Source of the DNA: Anaerotruncus sp. G3(2012)
GTDB taxonomy: Bacteria; Bacillota; Clostridia; Oscillospirales; Ruminococcaceae
Length of the DNA stretch: 64,000 nucleotides
NCBI RefSeq assembly: GCF_000403395.2
Contig: NZ_KE159668.1
Location: 246,280 to 310,279 of the forward strand
Direction: 5' to 3'
Shown piece after piece: positions 7,886-17,441 of this stretch (position 1 is the stretch's first letter; each line of letters begins with the position of its first letter). Under the pieces are notes generated by a model. It was given only the letters and a program-made list of their open reading frames with translations. It was not told the origin of the DNA and ran no database searches. Position numbers and translations under genes: made by a program.

Positions 7886-8941
7886 ATGATATTAAAACGG
7901 TTTTTGGCGATATTCTGTGCATTTGCGGTTCTGCTTGGCGGATGCGGAAAGGACGACTCCGCCCCGGAAAATCCGGAGGATGCCTCTTCTGTTTCGGAGT
8001 CAGAAGAATCGGTCCCGGAAGAATCGGAACAGGAGTCGTCGGATGAAAGCTCCAAAGAAGAGCCCGAGATATCCGGCGACACTTCCAGTGCAGGGGGAGA
8101 AAGCAGCGGAGATGGTGCTTCCAGCGGGGAGGAAAGTACCCCGGTTCCGGAGCAGCCCAAGTCCCCGCCGCGCGTCTCGCTCTCCAACCGCATCATTGAG
8201 CTGGGTGAGGTCCTGGTTTTGCATATCTCCAATGTGGAAAGCTCAGAGGTCGTTGCGGACACCGACCTGCCGCACAACTCCCTGTTCTATCCGGATGGTG
8301 ACGGGTTGACCGTCCTGCTCCCGATCTCCTATAATGAAGCGCCCGGCAACTATACCCTTTCGATTCAGGCGCGGGATAAGACCTTCGACTATACCATTAT
8401 GGTTGTTGACCGGGAGTTTGAGGTTCAAAACCTCACGATTTCTGAGGACACCGTCGGTGCGACCGATACCGCCGAGGCAAACCAGGAGTGGGAACAGAAG
8501 ATCGAGCCGCTTAAGATGCTCGCAAGCCCTGATAAATACTGGGAAGGACCGTTCATGCAGCCGGTTCAGGGGGAGATCACCACTGAGTTTGGCAGCATCC
8601 GCTATACCAACGGTTCGGCCTCCTCGACCCGGCACAGCGGCATCGACATCGCAGCCGCCCAGGGCACATCAATTGCAGCCGCCAATAACGGGAAAATCCT
8701 TTTTGCGGATTTCCTACAGCTCACCGGGAATACGGTCGTGATCGACCATGGGTTTGGCCTCAAGAGTTTCTATTATCATATGGATTCCCTGAATGTGAAG
8801 GAAGGGGATATGGTTCAAACAGGGGATATTGTCGGTACGGTTGGCTCCACCGGCTATTCGACCGGGCCGCATCTCCATTACAGCCTCCTGGTAAACAACG
8901 TGTTTATCAATCCGTGGACTGCGTTTGAACATGGGATTTGA
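7886..8941 (+). CDS. M23 (LytM-type) peptidase lipoprotein
   Basis: 351 residues with a good GGGAGG site. The N-terminus is a lipoprotein signal with lipobox LLGGC (Cys at about residue 20). An acidic Ser/Glu-rich linker (~25-90) leads to a beta-rich region and then the M23 domain (~230-350). Zinc-site motifs are RHSGIDIAAAQG (HxxxD) and the HLH of GPHLHYSL. M23 enzymes cut peptide cross-links of peptidoglycan, and all metal ligands are present, so it may be active outside the membrane. The gene is alone, with its own promoter and a shared terminator. It could equally be a regulatory or spore-wall hydrolase. Confidence 0.9.
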   Translation: MILKRFLAIFCAFAVLLGGCGKDDSAPENPEDASSVSESEESVPEESEQESSDESSKEEPEISGDTSSAGGESSGDGASSGEESTPVPEQPKSPPRVSLSNRIIELGEVLVLHISNVESSEVVADTDLPHNSLFYPDGDGLTVLLPISYNEAPGNYTLSIQARDKTFDYTIMVVDREFEVQNLTISEDTVGATDTAEANQEWEQKIEPLKMLASPDKYWEGPFMQPVQGEITTEFGSIRYTNGSASSTRHSGIDIAAAQGTSIAAANNGKILFADFLQLTGNTVVIDHGFGLKSFYYHMDSLNVKEGDMVQTGDIVGTVGSTGYSTGPHLHYSLLVNNVFINPWTAFEHGI

Positions 8942-8984
8942 TCCCGCGAAGCCGCAGTTTCTGCCGCTCATCTGCCTATGTTAA

Positions 8985-9021
8985 AACTGCCCGGGATACT
9001 TGATGTATCCCGGGCGGTTTT
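8985..9021. terminator. Bidirectional terminator
   Basis: TGCCCGGGATAC pairs with GTATCCCGGGCG around TTGAT, with A and T runs on either side. It serves the M23 gene (plus) and the hydrogenase gene (minus). Confidence 0.85.
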
Positions 9022-9097
9022 TCTGCGCCCACCCTCTGCCCGCGGGAAACCCACCAGGTTCCCGCCCTTCAAACGGCCCAGGGAGGTCTTTTTCCGG

Positions 9098-10603
9098 TCA
9101 GTCCAGAAGGGTAAGGGTGATTTCGTATTTGGAGTCGAGCGCATTCTGAAGCTCAGCGTCCTTTTTATATTTTGCGATTGCCGCAGAAGATTTTGCGGTC
9201 GGCTGGAGGGTGCCCGCACCGGCGACGCATCCGCCCGGGCAACCCATCCCTTCCAGCAGGTAACCATTATATTTGCCGGCTTTGGCGAGCATAAGCATCT
9301 TTTTGCACTCCTGTAAGCCCTGTGCGGAAGCGATCTTGACTTCCCGGCTGGGGTCAAGCCGCTTGACCGCGTCGGCAACCGCCTGCGCGACCCCGCCGCT
9401 CACCGCGAATCCGCGTCCGGCGCCGGTCGCCTCAAGCAGCGGCTTGTTCGCCTCGCAGGATTTGAAGTCCACCCCTTTCGCGACCACCATCCCCATCAGT
9501 TCCTCGAAGGTCAGCACAAAATCGACGTCGCTGCGGATGGTGCGGCGGCTCGCCTCCAGTTTTTTGGCGGAGCAGGGGCCGATGAACGCAACCTTGCAGT
9601 TTTTGTGCTCCTTCTTTTGCAGGCGGGCGGTCAGGACCATCGGGGTCAGCGCCATGGAGATGTAGGGCGCGAGGTCGGGGAACAGCTTCTTTGCCATGAC
9701 CGACCAGGACGGGCAGCAGGAGGTTGCCATAAACGGCTGTTCGCTTGGTACAGAGCGCATGAAGTCCTTCGCTTCCTCGATCGTGCAGAGGTCTGCGCCA
9801 ATCGCAACCTCAACCACGCTGTCGAACCCGAGCTGCTTCATCGCGCTGTTGAATTTTTCCGGGGTGAGGTCGGGCCCGAGCTGCCCGAGGAAGGCGGGCG
9901 CGACGATCGCAATCACCCGGTCCCCCTTCTTGATCGACTGGATCAGCTGGAAAATCTGCCCCTTGTCCGCGATGGCACCGAACGGGCAGTTGACCAGGCA
10001 CATCCCGCAGGAGACGCATTTGTCATAGTTGATGGTGGCGCGTCCATGTTCGTCCGAACCGATCGCATCCATGCCGCAGGCTTTGGCGCAGGGGCGCTCG
10101 AGCTTGAGGATCGCCCCATACGGGCAGACATCCTTGCAGCGGCCGCATTTGACGCATTTGGACTGGTCGATTACCGATTTGCCGTGTTGAATCGAGATCG
10201 CACCTTTGGGGCAGACCTCCTTGCAGGGATTTTCCAGACAGCCCTGGCAGGCATCGGTCACATGGAATTTTTTATCCGGGCAGGCGTTGCAGGCGAATTT
10301 GATAATATTAATCAGCGGCGGATCGTAATATTTTTCCGCGATTGCGCTTTCATCGATTCCCTGCGAAAGCGGTGCGTGTTCATCTACCGGGCGCAGCGGC
10401 AGGCCGATTGCAAGACGCAGGCGCTCGCCGATGATCGCCCGCTCCAGAAAGATCGAATCCCGATAGCTGGCGACCTCCCCGGGCAGGATTTTATAGGGCA
10501 GCTCATCAATGCGGGAATAGTCCCCGCCCTCGTAGGCGAGGCGCGCAACCTCGGTAAAGACCTTGCGCCGTATATCGGTGACAGAAGAATAGATACCTCT
10601 CAT
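9098..10603 (-). CDS. [FeFe] hydrogenase, monomeric, group B-like
   Basis: 501 residues from the ATG at 10603, which follows a GAGGT site; an upstream 39-residue extension lacks a ribosome site. After an N-terminal region of about 130 residues come Cys clusters for several 4Fe-4S clusters (CNACPDKKFHVTDACQGC, CVKCGRCKDVC, CVSCGMCLVNC). The catalytic part has all three H-cluster motifs: TSCCPSW, GPCSAKKLE and EGMGCPGGCVAGAG. The third motif ends AGAG in place of the GGGQ of group A enzymes, which points to group B. It should interconvert protons and hydrogen using ferredoxin. Partner proteins and direction are unknown; no maturase (HydEFG) gene is nearby. Confidence 0.92.
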   Translation of the reverse strand: MRGIYSSVTDIRRKVFTEVARLAYEGGDYSRIDELPYKILPGEVASYRDSIFLERAIIGERLRLAIGLPLRPVDEHAPLSQGIDESAIAEKYYDPPLINIIKFACNACPDKKFHVTDACQGCLENPCKEVCPKGAISIQHGKSVIDQSKCVKCGRCKDVCPYGAILKLERPCAKACGMDAIGSDEHGRATINYDKCVSCGMCLVNCPFGAIADKGQIFQLIQSIKKGDRVIAIVAPAFLGQLGPDLTPEKFNSAMKQLGFDSVVEVAIGADLCTIEEAKDFMRSVPSEQPFMATSCCPSWSVMAKKLFPDLAPYISMALTPMVLTARLQKKEHKNCKVAFIGPCSAKKLEASRRTIRSDVDFVLTFEELMGMVVAKGVDFKSCEANKPLLEATGAGRGFAVSGGVAQAVADAVKRLDPSREVKIASAQGLQECKKMLMLAKAGKYNGYLLEGMGCPGGCVAGAGTLQPTAKSSAAIAKYKKDAELQNALDSKYEITLTLLD

Positions 10604-10756
10604 ACAGTCTACCTCATTTCCAGACAGTTTTTTTGGTGTGCGGCCAACGGCTTGTACCGGTTGTAGAACATGGCGAAACACTCCAAAGTGAAGAGTAGTA
10701 CAAATCGACGGTTTTGTCAAGAAATACCGGGCCTTTTCAGAAGTTTCCCCGGAAAT

Positions 10757-11728
10757 TCATGCAAGCGGGCGGATGCTGATTTCCCCCCACCGGAGCGTCT
10801 CCTCCCGCCCGTCCGGATAGCGGACGGTCAGCCCCCCGTCATCCGCGACCGAAACGGCACGCGCGGTACGGGGCGGGACCCCCTGCCCACAGATCTCGAT
10901 CTGCCTGCCGAGCGCGGTCGACCGCCTCCGGTATTCATCCAGGTACAAACGGGCGGGGAAATCCTCCGCAAAGAAAAACAGATGGCGCAGGATGGCGGCA
11001 GCAAGCTCGTTGCGGGTGACACATGGGCGCCCGCTTCCGAAGAGGGAACAGGCAATCCCGTCCAGCTCGGAGGGGAAGGGGGCATCGGTGAGGTTAAGCC
11101 CCACCCCGACGACCACTGCTTCGACTGCGCCGCTCTCAAACGCGGTGATCCCCTCGGTGAGGATGCCGCCGGCCTTTTTTTTGCCGAGCAGCAGGTCGTT
11201 GACCCACTTGATCCCAAGCTGGATGCCCGTGGTTTCCTCGACCGCCAGACAGACCGCGACCGCTGCCGCGATGGTGACCAGCACCGCATCCGCCGAGCCG
11301 ATTTCAGGGCGGAGCAGGACGCTCATATAAAGCCCGGCGCCGACGGGAGAGAAAAACGTACGCCCCAGCCGCCCGCGGCCCTCGGTCTGCCCGCTGGCAA
11401 GGACGGTGGTGCCATGGGCAGCGCCCTCGATGGCCAGTTTTTTGGCGGCCTGATTGGTCGAGGGGAGGCTCTGTTCCAGAAAGAGCGGGAGGTTGAACGG
11501 GAGGCGGGAGCGGATCCCCTCGGCGGAGAGCAGGTCGGAGTCCGGGTCGAGACGATAGCCCCTGTTCTGGACAGCCTCAATCCGGTATCCCTCTTTTTTG
11601 AGCTGGTTGACCGCCTTCCAGACCGCAGCCCGCGATATGTTCAGCTCCTGGGCGATCTGCTCCCCCGAAAGGGACACGCCGCGGCTCTGTTCGAGCAGCC
11701 GCAGGATGGTTTGTTTTGCAGCAGGCAT
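10757..11728 (-). CDS. birA: Biotin--protein ligase / biotin operon repressor
   Basis: 323 residues. Residues ~1-60 form a winged helix-turn-helix (ISRAAVWKAVNQLKKEGY), then the ligase domain with the biotin/ATP loop GRGRLGR (117-123) and GIKWVNDLLL, and a C-terminal SH3-like cap. It attaches biotin to carboxylase carrier proteins and, with its N-terminal domain, can repress biotin genes. The start lies 12 bp after the stop of the metallo-beta-lactamase-fold gene, so the two form one transcript. Confidence 0.95.
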   Translation of the reverse strand: MPAAKQTILRLLEQSRGVSLSGEQIAQELNISRAAVWKAVNQLKKEGYRIEAVQNRGYRLDPDSDLLSAEGIRSRLPFNLPLFLEQSLPSTNQAAKKLAIEGAAHGTTVLASGQTEGRGRLGRTFFSPVGAGLYMSVLLRPEIGSADAVLVTIAAAVAVCLAVEETTGIQLGIKWVNDLLLGKKKAGGILTEGITAFESGAVEAVVVGVGLNLTDAPFPSELDGIACSLFGSGRPCVTRNELAAAILRHLFFFAEDFPARLYLDEYRRRSTALGRQIEICGQGVPPRTARAVSVADDGGLTVRYPDGREETLRWGEISIRPLA

Positions 11729-11740
11729 AGGTCCTCCCGG

Positions 11741-12550
11741 TCACTCGGACAGGCGGATTACGTCGAGGTCGTAGGGGACGAACAGCTGTCCGTGATAATA
11801 CACCCTGCCCTCGGCGGTGTAAAGCGCCTGCCGTTGTTCATAGTTTTTGTCCTCGGTGTGCCAGAGCACGAGATTGGGGACGCCGAGCCGCTCCGCAAGC
11901 TGGCACGCGTCCTTGACTGTGCTGTGGTGCTTCTCGTAGGGTTTGAACCGTTCCCGTTCCCCGTACAGGCAGAACGCCTCGCTTAAAAGCCAGTCACACC
12001 CCGCGACATACGGCTCGCAGAGCGGGTTGTACGGCTCATCTCCCAGGCAGGTGAGCCGCCCTGCGCCGGGCAGTCGGAAGGTAAACCCGAACTGCGGGGC
12101 CTTGGTCGAGTGGATGTCAAAAAAGACAGTTTCGCAGCCAAGGAGGTTGAGAAGATCGCCATCCGCAACCGGGACGAGCCAGATCCGCTGGTCGAACAGG
12201 CTGGTGAATTTTTTTTGCAGGGTAAAGCCGCAGATCGCCCGGATCGGCTCGACCAGCCCGGCGTGGCAATAGATCCGGAAATCCCCGTCATAGGCCCCGC
12301 TGCGCATCAGCGTCGCAATCCTGCGCACCACCCAGACCACCCCCAGCAGATGGTCACAGTGCTCATGGGTGACAATCATGTGATGCAGCCGGCTGTAGGC
12401 GATCCCGGCCGCTTCCAGGCGCGCAAGGATACCGTTTCCGCCTCCGGCGTCGGTCAGGAGAACCCCTTCTCCGGTGTCAATCGCGAAACAGGTATTGTAA
12501 CATTTGGTGCACATGGCGTTTCCGGTGCCGAGGACGATCAGCTGTTCCAT
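11741..12550 (-). CDS. Metallo-beta-lactamase-fold hydrolase, RNase Z-like
   Basis: 269 residues from the ATG at 12550; the frame is open for 32 more codons upstream but without a ribosome site. The zinc motif THEHCDH sits at residues 61-67, with later ligands plausible in LGDEPYNP and the final HTED region. It begins like RNase Z family members (VLGTGNAMC), with a Cys-rich start (CTKCYNTC). Substrate cannot be told; candidates are tRNA 3' ends, cyclic nucleotides or small phosphodiesters. It is co-transcribed with birA. Confidence 0.85.
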   Translation of the reverse strand: MEQLIVLGTGNAMCTKCYNTCFAIDTGEGVLLTDAGGGNGILARLEAAGIAYSRLHHMIVTHEHCDHLLGVVWVVRRIATLMRSGAYDGDFRIYCHAGLVEPIRAICGFTLQKKFTSLFDQRIWLVPVADGDLLNLLGCETVFFDIHSTKAPQFGFTFRLPGAGRLTCLGDEPYNPLCEPYVAGCDWLLSEAFCLYGERERFKPYEKHHSTVKDACQLAERLGVPNLVLWHTEDKNYEQRQALYTAEGRVYYHGQLFVPYDLDVIRLSE

Positions 12551-12901
12551 CTCTGTCCCAGTCCTTTCCGAGGCGTTCAGGACGGTTCGCCATTCCCTTT
12601 CCATGGCTGAACTGTCAGTAGTTCGATTATAGCGTTTTTCGCGCATTTTGTAAACACCGATACGGTTTTTACAGCTCGTTTTTCCGGAAAAACGTCCAAA
12701 ACAGAGGGGGATTCTGTGCGGATTTCAGAGGATTTTATGAATAATTATGCATAAGCTGGAGAAAATACCGAAAATCTGTTGACTTTTCAGACGCTCTATG
12801 CGATTCTATACCAAGAGGTAGTTTCCCTGTGACGTCAAAGCCAGAGGTTGTGCGAAACGGCGCTTTGGCGGCAAGTAGCTTGAGATGGAGGGGTTAAAAT
12901 C
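12551..12901. promoter_or_regulatory. Divergent promoter region upstream of the antiporter
   Basis: This AT-rich stretch separates the MBL-birA unit and the NhaC gene. A TTGACT at 12779 lacks a -10 at proper spacing, so I do not call a promoter. CAAAGC and GCTTTG at 12836-12867 could form a small leader stem before the antiporter gene. Nothing else is visible. Confidence 0.35.
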
Positions 12902-14434
12902 ATGGAACCTTATTATGCTGGCATTCTTTCTCTTTTGCCTCCGGTGATCGCGATCACGCTGGCGCTGATTACCAAAGAGGTGATTTCCTCGCTGCTGGTC
13001 GGTATCCTCACCGGAACACTGATCTATTCGCTGAACACAGGCCTGAACCCGATTGTTGGAACGGTGGACATCACATTTAAGCTGATGACACAGAGGATGG
13101 ATGTCAGCATCCTGCTCTTTCTGGCGCTGCTGGGCGCGCTGGTCGTGGTGGTTTCGATGGCGGGCGGTTCCCGCGCATATGGACGCTGGGCATCCGAGAA
13201 GCTCCGGAGCAAACGCAGTGCACAGCTTGCCACCAGCGCGCTGGGGGCGCTCATCTTCATCGACGATTATTTCAACTGCCTGACCGTCGGCACCGTGATG
13301 AAGCCGGTCACCGACAAATATGGCGTTTCGCGCGCCAAGCTCGCCTACATCATCGACGCAACAGCCGCACCGGTCTGCATCATCGCGCCGGTTTCAAGCT
13401 GGGCGGCAGCGGTCGGCTCCAACCTACAGATCACAGGCGCGTTTGAGAGCGACCTCGCCGCGTTTGTTTCCACCATTCCTTATAACCTTTATGCGCTGCT
13501 CTCTATTTTTCTGGTGGTGGTTCTGAGCTGCACCAACCTCGATTTTGGCCCGATGGCGAAAGCCGAGCAGCGTGCCAGGAGAGGGGACCTCGGTGCAATC
13601 GACACCAGCAGCTCAAGTAGCATGAAGATTTCTGAAAAGGGACAGGTATACGACATGCTGATCCCGGTGATCGCGCTGATTATCTTTTCGGTGCTTGGGA
13701 TGCTCTATAACGGCGGCTATTGGGGTGAAGACCCCGCCTACCATTCGATCGGCGCGGCATTCGGAAACTGTGTGGCGGCCGAAGCGCTGGTGCTCGGCGG
13801 GTTCGGGGCACTGGTCGTTGCGTTCCTGCTCTTTGTGCCGCGGGGGGTTGTCCGATTCCGCGACTTCATGGGCGGCATCGGGGAAGGGGTCAAATCCATG
13901 GTTCCTGCGGATATCATCCTGATCCTCGCATGGACCATCTCGGGCGTCTGCCGCGACCTGCTCATGACTGGCGAGTTCGTCCGGGATTCGGTTGAGAAAA
14001 GCAGCATCCCGGGTGCGCTGCTCCCGGCGATCATCTTTATGATTGCGGCGTTCCTCTCGTTCGCGATGGGTACCGCATGGGGAACCTTCGGCATCCTGAT
14101 CCCGATTGTGGTCCCCGCCTGTGCGGCAATTGCGCCCCAGCTTCTGGTCGTTTCGCTTTCGGCAACCCTTGCGGGAAGTGTGTTCGGGGACCACTGCTCT
14201 CCGATTTCGGATACCACCATCCTTTCTTCGACCGGCGCGGGCTGCAACCACATTGAGCACGTCTCTACCCAGATGATGTATTCGATTCTGGTGGCCTGCT
14301 GCTGTGTGGTCGGCTATCTGGTAGCGGGATTCACCAATGCGAATGTCCTGTTGACGCTGGTTGCTTCGGTGGTTGTGCTGATGGTTGCGCTGGTGATCCT
14401 GCATAAGCAGTCTGCCGCGTCCGCCGATTCCTGA
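12902..14434 (+). CDS. Na+/H+ antiporter, NhaC family
   Basis: 510 residues with about 12 hydrophobic segments and a good GGAGGGG site. Family features include FIDDYFNCLTVG in the first half and FGDHCSPISDTTILSS in the second. NhaC proteins exchange sodium (or, in some members, an amino acid or organic acid pair) for protons across the cytoplasmic membrane; the true substrate of this branch is not certain. It is monocistronic and followed by a strong terminator. Confidence 0.88.
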   Translation: MEPYYAGILSLLPPVIAITLALITKEVISSLLVGILTGTLIYSLNTGLNPIVGTVDITFKLMTQRMDVSILLFLALLGALVVVVSMAGGSRAYGRWASEKLRSKRSAQLATSALGALIFIDDYFNCLTVGTVMKPVTDKYGVSRAKLAYIIDATAAPVCIIAPVSSWAAAVGSNLQITGAFESDLAAFVSTIPYNLYALLSIFLVVVLSCTNLDFGPMAKAEQRARRGDLGAIDTSSSSSMKISEKGQVYDMLIPVIALIIFSVLGMLYNGGYWGEDPAYHSIGAAFGNCVAAEALVLGGFGALVVAFLLFVPRGVVRFRDFMGGIGEGVKSMVPADIILILAWTISGVCRDLLMTGEFVRDSVEKSSIPGALLPAIIFMIAAFLSFAMGTAWGTFGILIPIVVPACAAIAPQLLVVSLSATLAGSVFGDHCSPISDTTILSSTGAGCNHIEHVSTQMMYSILVACCCVVGYLVAGFTNANVLLTLVASVVVLMVALVILHKQSAASADS

Positions 14435-14440
14435 AAACAA

Positions 14441-14473
14441 AGCCATCCGGCACACAGGGTGCGCCGGATGGCT
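14441..14473 (+). terminator. Terminator of the antiporter gene
   Basis: AGCCATCCGGC pairs perfectly with GCCGGATGGCT around an 11-nt loop. The T tract is weak. Confidence 0.65.
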
Positions 14474-14679
14474 GCATAAGAATCGACCGGGTCAGGGGTG
14501 GTGTTCTGAAAGGGCACCACTCCTTTTGGTTTTGTCTGTTATCTCTGCACAGCAGAACCCGTTTGATGTCCTGCCGCATTTCAAACCGCAATTTTTTGCA
14601 ATCCAGCGGCCTGCGGAATCGCGTATACTGTTCGTGGAGCAGGACAACTGCGCCAACATACAGAAAGGACGTGTTCAGG

Positions 14680-15075
14680 ATGGCATCTCAAAATCTGTTT
14701 GAAAAGTTCGACCATAGCGGCAGGCTGCTTTTGCCGGATGCGGAGGTCCCATTCGGGGAGATCCCATGGACAGCACACCCTGCGTTTGAAGGGGTATCAC
14801 TCAAGCCGCTCGTCTGTTCGGAGCAGACCGGCGGTCAGTTCAGTTTTCATCTGGTTCGGGTTGCCCCGAACCGGGAGATCGGACTCCATGTCCACGCAGG
14901 ACAGGTGGAAACCCATGAGGTGGTCTCCGGCAGCGGCATCTGTATCAACAACGGGACCGAGCTGCGGTATGCACCGGGCGTCATCTCGATCCTCCCGGTC
15001 AACCAGCCGCACCGGGTAACCGCAGGTCCGGACGGGCTGTGCCTGTTTGCCAAGTTTATTCCTGCTTTGGAGTGA
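14680..15075 (+). CDS. Cupin-domain protein
   Basis: 131 residues from the ATG at 14680, with AAAGGA upstream; the frame is open for 39 more codons but without a better site. A single cupin fold is indicated by the motif HVHAGQVETHEVVSG in the first half (metal-binding His/Glu) and PVNQPHRV in the second. Such proteins bind metals and small ligands; no substrate can be assigned. Its 3' end overlaps the convergent AraC-type gene by 20 bp, an arrangement that links the two. Confidence 0.85.
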   Translation: MASQNLFEKFDHSGRLLLPDAEVPFGEIPWTAHPAFEGVSLKPLVCSEQTGGQFSFHLVRVAPNREIGLHVHAGQVETHEVVSGSGICINNGTELRYAPGVISILPVNQPHRVTAGPDGLCLFAKFIPALE

Positions 15076-15808
15076 GCTTCCGGAGCGATGCACAGGAGGT
15101 TAGGTAGGCTGAAGGGGTCAATCCCACATACCGCTCAAACAGCCTGATGAAGTGGCTTTGATCGCAAAAACCAGCGGTCAGGGCCGCTTCTGTCATGGTG
15201 CCGGACCGGCCCAGAAGCCGCTGCGCCTTCCGGACGCGGTTCTGCATCTGGAACTGGTGGGGCGTCAGGCCGACCGCCTGCTTGAAGCGCCGGATCAGAT
15301 GGTACTTGCTTACAAAAGCGGCTTGGGCCATCTCGTCGATGCTGACCCGGGATTCCGGGTGCTGTTCCAGCTGCCTTTTCAGCCGCTCGATCGAGGGATC
15401 GTCAATTTCGGGCTGTGGGACCGCGCACAGGCCTTCCAGGCATTCCAGCAGCGGCGCAGGCAGGGCTGTTCCCATCCGGGCCTCCAGCATGTCAGGGAGC
15501 GGCGGCGCAAGGCCGGTTCCGGATGGCGGCAATCCCTGGCTTTGGATGCACAGGCTCAGGAGGGTATACGGCCCATCTGCCCGGATGCTGTGGGGCGTGT
15601 ACGGCAGGATTCCAAAGACCGCCCCTTCCTGGCAGAGCCGAGGGCCATCCCCGTCTGTCAGGATGATCCCGCCTTCCAGCACCATGCCGGCCGTCAGGAC
15701 CGAGACATGGCTGTGCGTGGGGTAGGAGATGCTGGAATGTTCACACAGGATCAGCTCCGCATGGGTCGTTTCGTCGTGTAAATATTGAATCCGCCCAGTT
15801 TTTGCCAT
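15056..15808 (-). CDS. AraC-family regulator with cupin-like sensor domain
   Basis: 250 residues. Residues 1-90 are a cupin-like sensor (CEHSSISYPTHSHVSVLTAG, PYTPHSI). Two C-terminal helix-turn-helix units follow (~150-250), with typical text SKYHLIRRFKQAVGLTPHQF and DQSHFIRLFERYVGLTPSAY. It probably controls genes in response to a small molecule, perhaps including the overlapping cupin gene. Ligand unknown. Confidence 0.93.
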   Translation of the reverse strand: MAKTGRIQYLHDETTHAELILCEHSSISYPTHSHVSVLTAGMVLEGGIILTDGDGPRLCQEGAVFGILPYTPHSIRADGPYTLLSLCIQSQGLPPSGTGLAPPLPDMLEARMGTALPAPLLECLEGLCAVPQPEIDDPSIERLKRQLEQHPESRVSIDEMAQAAFVSKYHLIRRFKQAVGLTPHQFQMQNRVRKAQRLLGRSGTMTEAALTAGFCDQSHFIRLFERYVGLTPSAYLTSCASLRKLTPKQE

Positions 15809-15888
15809 ACGATCACCGCCATAAAAATCAGAAGTTCCCCTGCTTCAAGGATACCATAGAAGGTGAAAAAAGGAAAGACGGGCCCTGT

Positions 15889-17244
15889 TTATTTGGTCAG
15901 CGTACCGCCGGGAGTTTCGATCAGCAGAAGAATCTGTTCTTCTGCACCGGTTGCGGCGTTGATATAGGTCAGCAGCTTCTGCCCGCCCTCCGACTGCGCC
16001 AGAAATTCATAGGTGAGCACCTCGTTCTGTCCACTGGTTGGGATCAGCGCCACCCGGCTGGACAGGATGGTCAACGAGGGGTTCACCGATGCGAGCGCCT
16101 CTTCTTCAGTGATTGCGGGTGGTTCAAGTGCGCGCTCCCGGTGGTTGTTGATATAGCCGCGCGCATCATAAAAGACGATCCCACCGTCGTCCAGCGCAAC
16201 GCCCACCTTCACCAGATCGGTGTAGAGGGTCACTTCCCCGTTTGTCGCCGCATAATTGACGGTGCAGATCCCATCGTTTGTCTCGTAGTAGGTCGCCCGC
16301 ATCCCGTCCAGCCCGAGCAGGTTCAGATAGCGGTCCGCGTGTTCAAACACGGTGTCTTTGCTCAGCCGCTGCTCCCCGGCCTCCCGGTCGTTTATCAGGT
16401 AGGTCACAAGGCCGCCCGCCTTGGTCACGCCGACCGAAATCCCCTCCCCGGTGAACAGGTAGGACGGCATATTGGAATTTTCCTCACCCGCAGGCGTGAG
16501 ATCGGATGGCCTGAGCCGCGCCGCCGATGCCGCCCGCTGTAACGCCTGCTCGGGTGTCACGAGTGCCAGCCCCTGGGTCATACGGGGGCGGCGGGTCAGA
16601 AGATGGTCGGAGAACGGTCCGTCATAGATCAGGGTGGGGTATCCGGTCATCGTCTGTTCGATCTCCTCAAACCCCGCCGCCACTCCCTGTGCCCGGGTGC
16701 CTTCGGCCTCCTCGCCGGAAGGATGGGCGGTGCGCAGTGCGGCAACGTCGATCTGCCCGTCTCGGATTTTCTGCTGCATCTCATCAACATAATCCCGCAG
16801 CCCAGCCGCATATTTTTGCAGCGCCTGGGCGTTTTTCTTCTCATCCTGGGTCAGCACGCCGCCTGCCGCCACTTTTTTGGAAAGCGCCATCGCATAATCC
16901 CCCACCTGCGAGAGAAATTTATAAGTGCCGTCCATATGCAGCTCGCTGACCGGCAGGGCAGAAAGTGCGGATTTCGCCCCGCCGCTCTCCTTCCAGATCC
17001 GAGCGGAAAGCTGGGAGAGCTGCACCCCTGTGCCGATATACTGCCCCTTGTCCAGATCGGTCGAGAGGTTGGCCAGATAGCTCGAAAGCTCCCCCAGTGA
17101 GCGCGCGTAGCTGTTCTCAAGCTGGCGCCGGTAGTCGGCCGCCTCTGTAAAATGCTGGGCTGACAGCCCGCCGAGCACGAGGACCAGCGCAGCGGTATAG
17201 CTGACCGCCCGCACAAAAGCCCTCCTGGAAATAGAAATCTGCAT
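15889..17244 (-). CDS. ypeB: Germination protein YpeB
   Basis: 451 residues. An N-terminal membrane anchor (~12-30) is followed by a helical region and then PepSY-like repeats in the second half. The conserved text FEEIEQTMTGYPTLIYDGPFSDHL marks YpeB, a spore protein that in Bacillus is needed to place and hold in check the cortex-lytic enzyme SleB. In many genomes sleB is the neighbouring gene; it is not next to this copy. It is good evidence that the organism makes spores. Expression in the forespore is expected, but I could not identify a sigma-G promoter. Confidence 0.9.
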   Translation of the reverse strand: MQISISRRAFVRAVSYTAALVLVLGGLSAQHFTEAADYRRQLENSYARSLGELSSYLANLSTDLDKGQYIGTGVQLSQLSARIWKESGGAKSALSALPVSELHMDGTYKFLSQVGDYAMALSKKVAAGGVLTQDEKKNAQALQKYAAGLRDYVDEMQQKIRDGQIDVAALRTAHPSGEEAEGTRAQGVAAGFEEIEQTMTGYPTLIYDGPFSDHLLTRRPRMTQGLALVTPEQALQRAASAARLRPSDLTPAGEENSNMPSYLFTGEGISVGVTKAGGLVTYLINDREAGEQRLSKDTVFEHADRYLNLLGLDGMRATYYETNDGICTVNYAATNGEVTLYTDLVKVGVALDDGGIVFYDARGYINNHRERALEPPAITEEEALASVNPSLTILSSRVALIPTSGQNEVLTYEFLAQSEGGQKLLTYINAATGAEEQILLLIETPGGTLTK

Positions 17245-17321
17245 AAAAGATCACGCCCTCTTTTCCCTGTTTTTTATCTAGTTTTCCATCCGGAGCGGGA
17301 AATATTTATGCCGGCTCCAAG

Positions 17322-17350
17322 TTGAAAGACCGCGAATTTTGTTGTATAAT
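17322..17350 (+). promoter_or_regulatory. Sigma-A promoter for the cysteine desulfurase gene
   Basis: TTGAAA, 17 bp, then TATAAT. The leader of about 85 nt has a small AACCGC/GCGGTT hairpin near 17408-17425. Confidence 0.75.
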
Positions 17351-17441
17351 AGGTGCGATACACTCCGGAAGGCGCCCTTGCCCTTTGGAGGCTGTTTGAA
17401 AATAAAAACCGCCTGAAAGCGGTTAAAGGAACGATCAACCA

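Noticed and set aside
12836-12867. Sodium- or lithium-type riboswitch before the NhaC gene
   Set aside because: Only a 6-bp stem is visible; I cannot match a known ion riboswitch, so it is mentioned only as a small stem.
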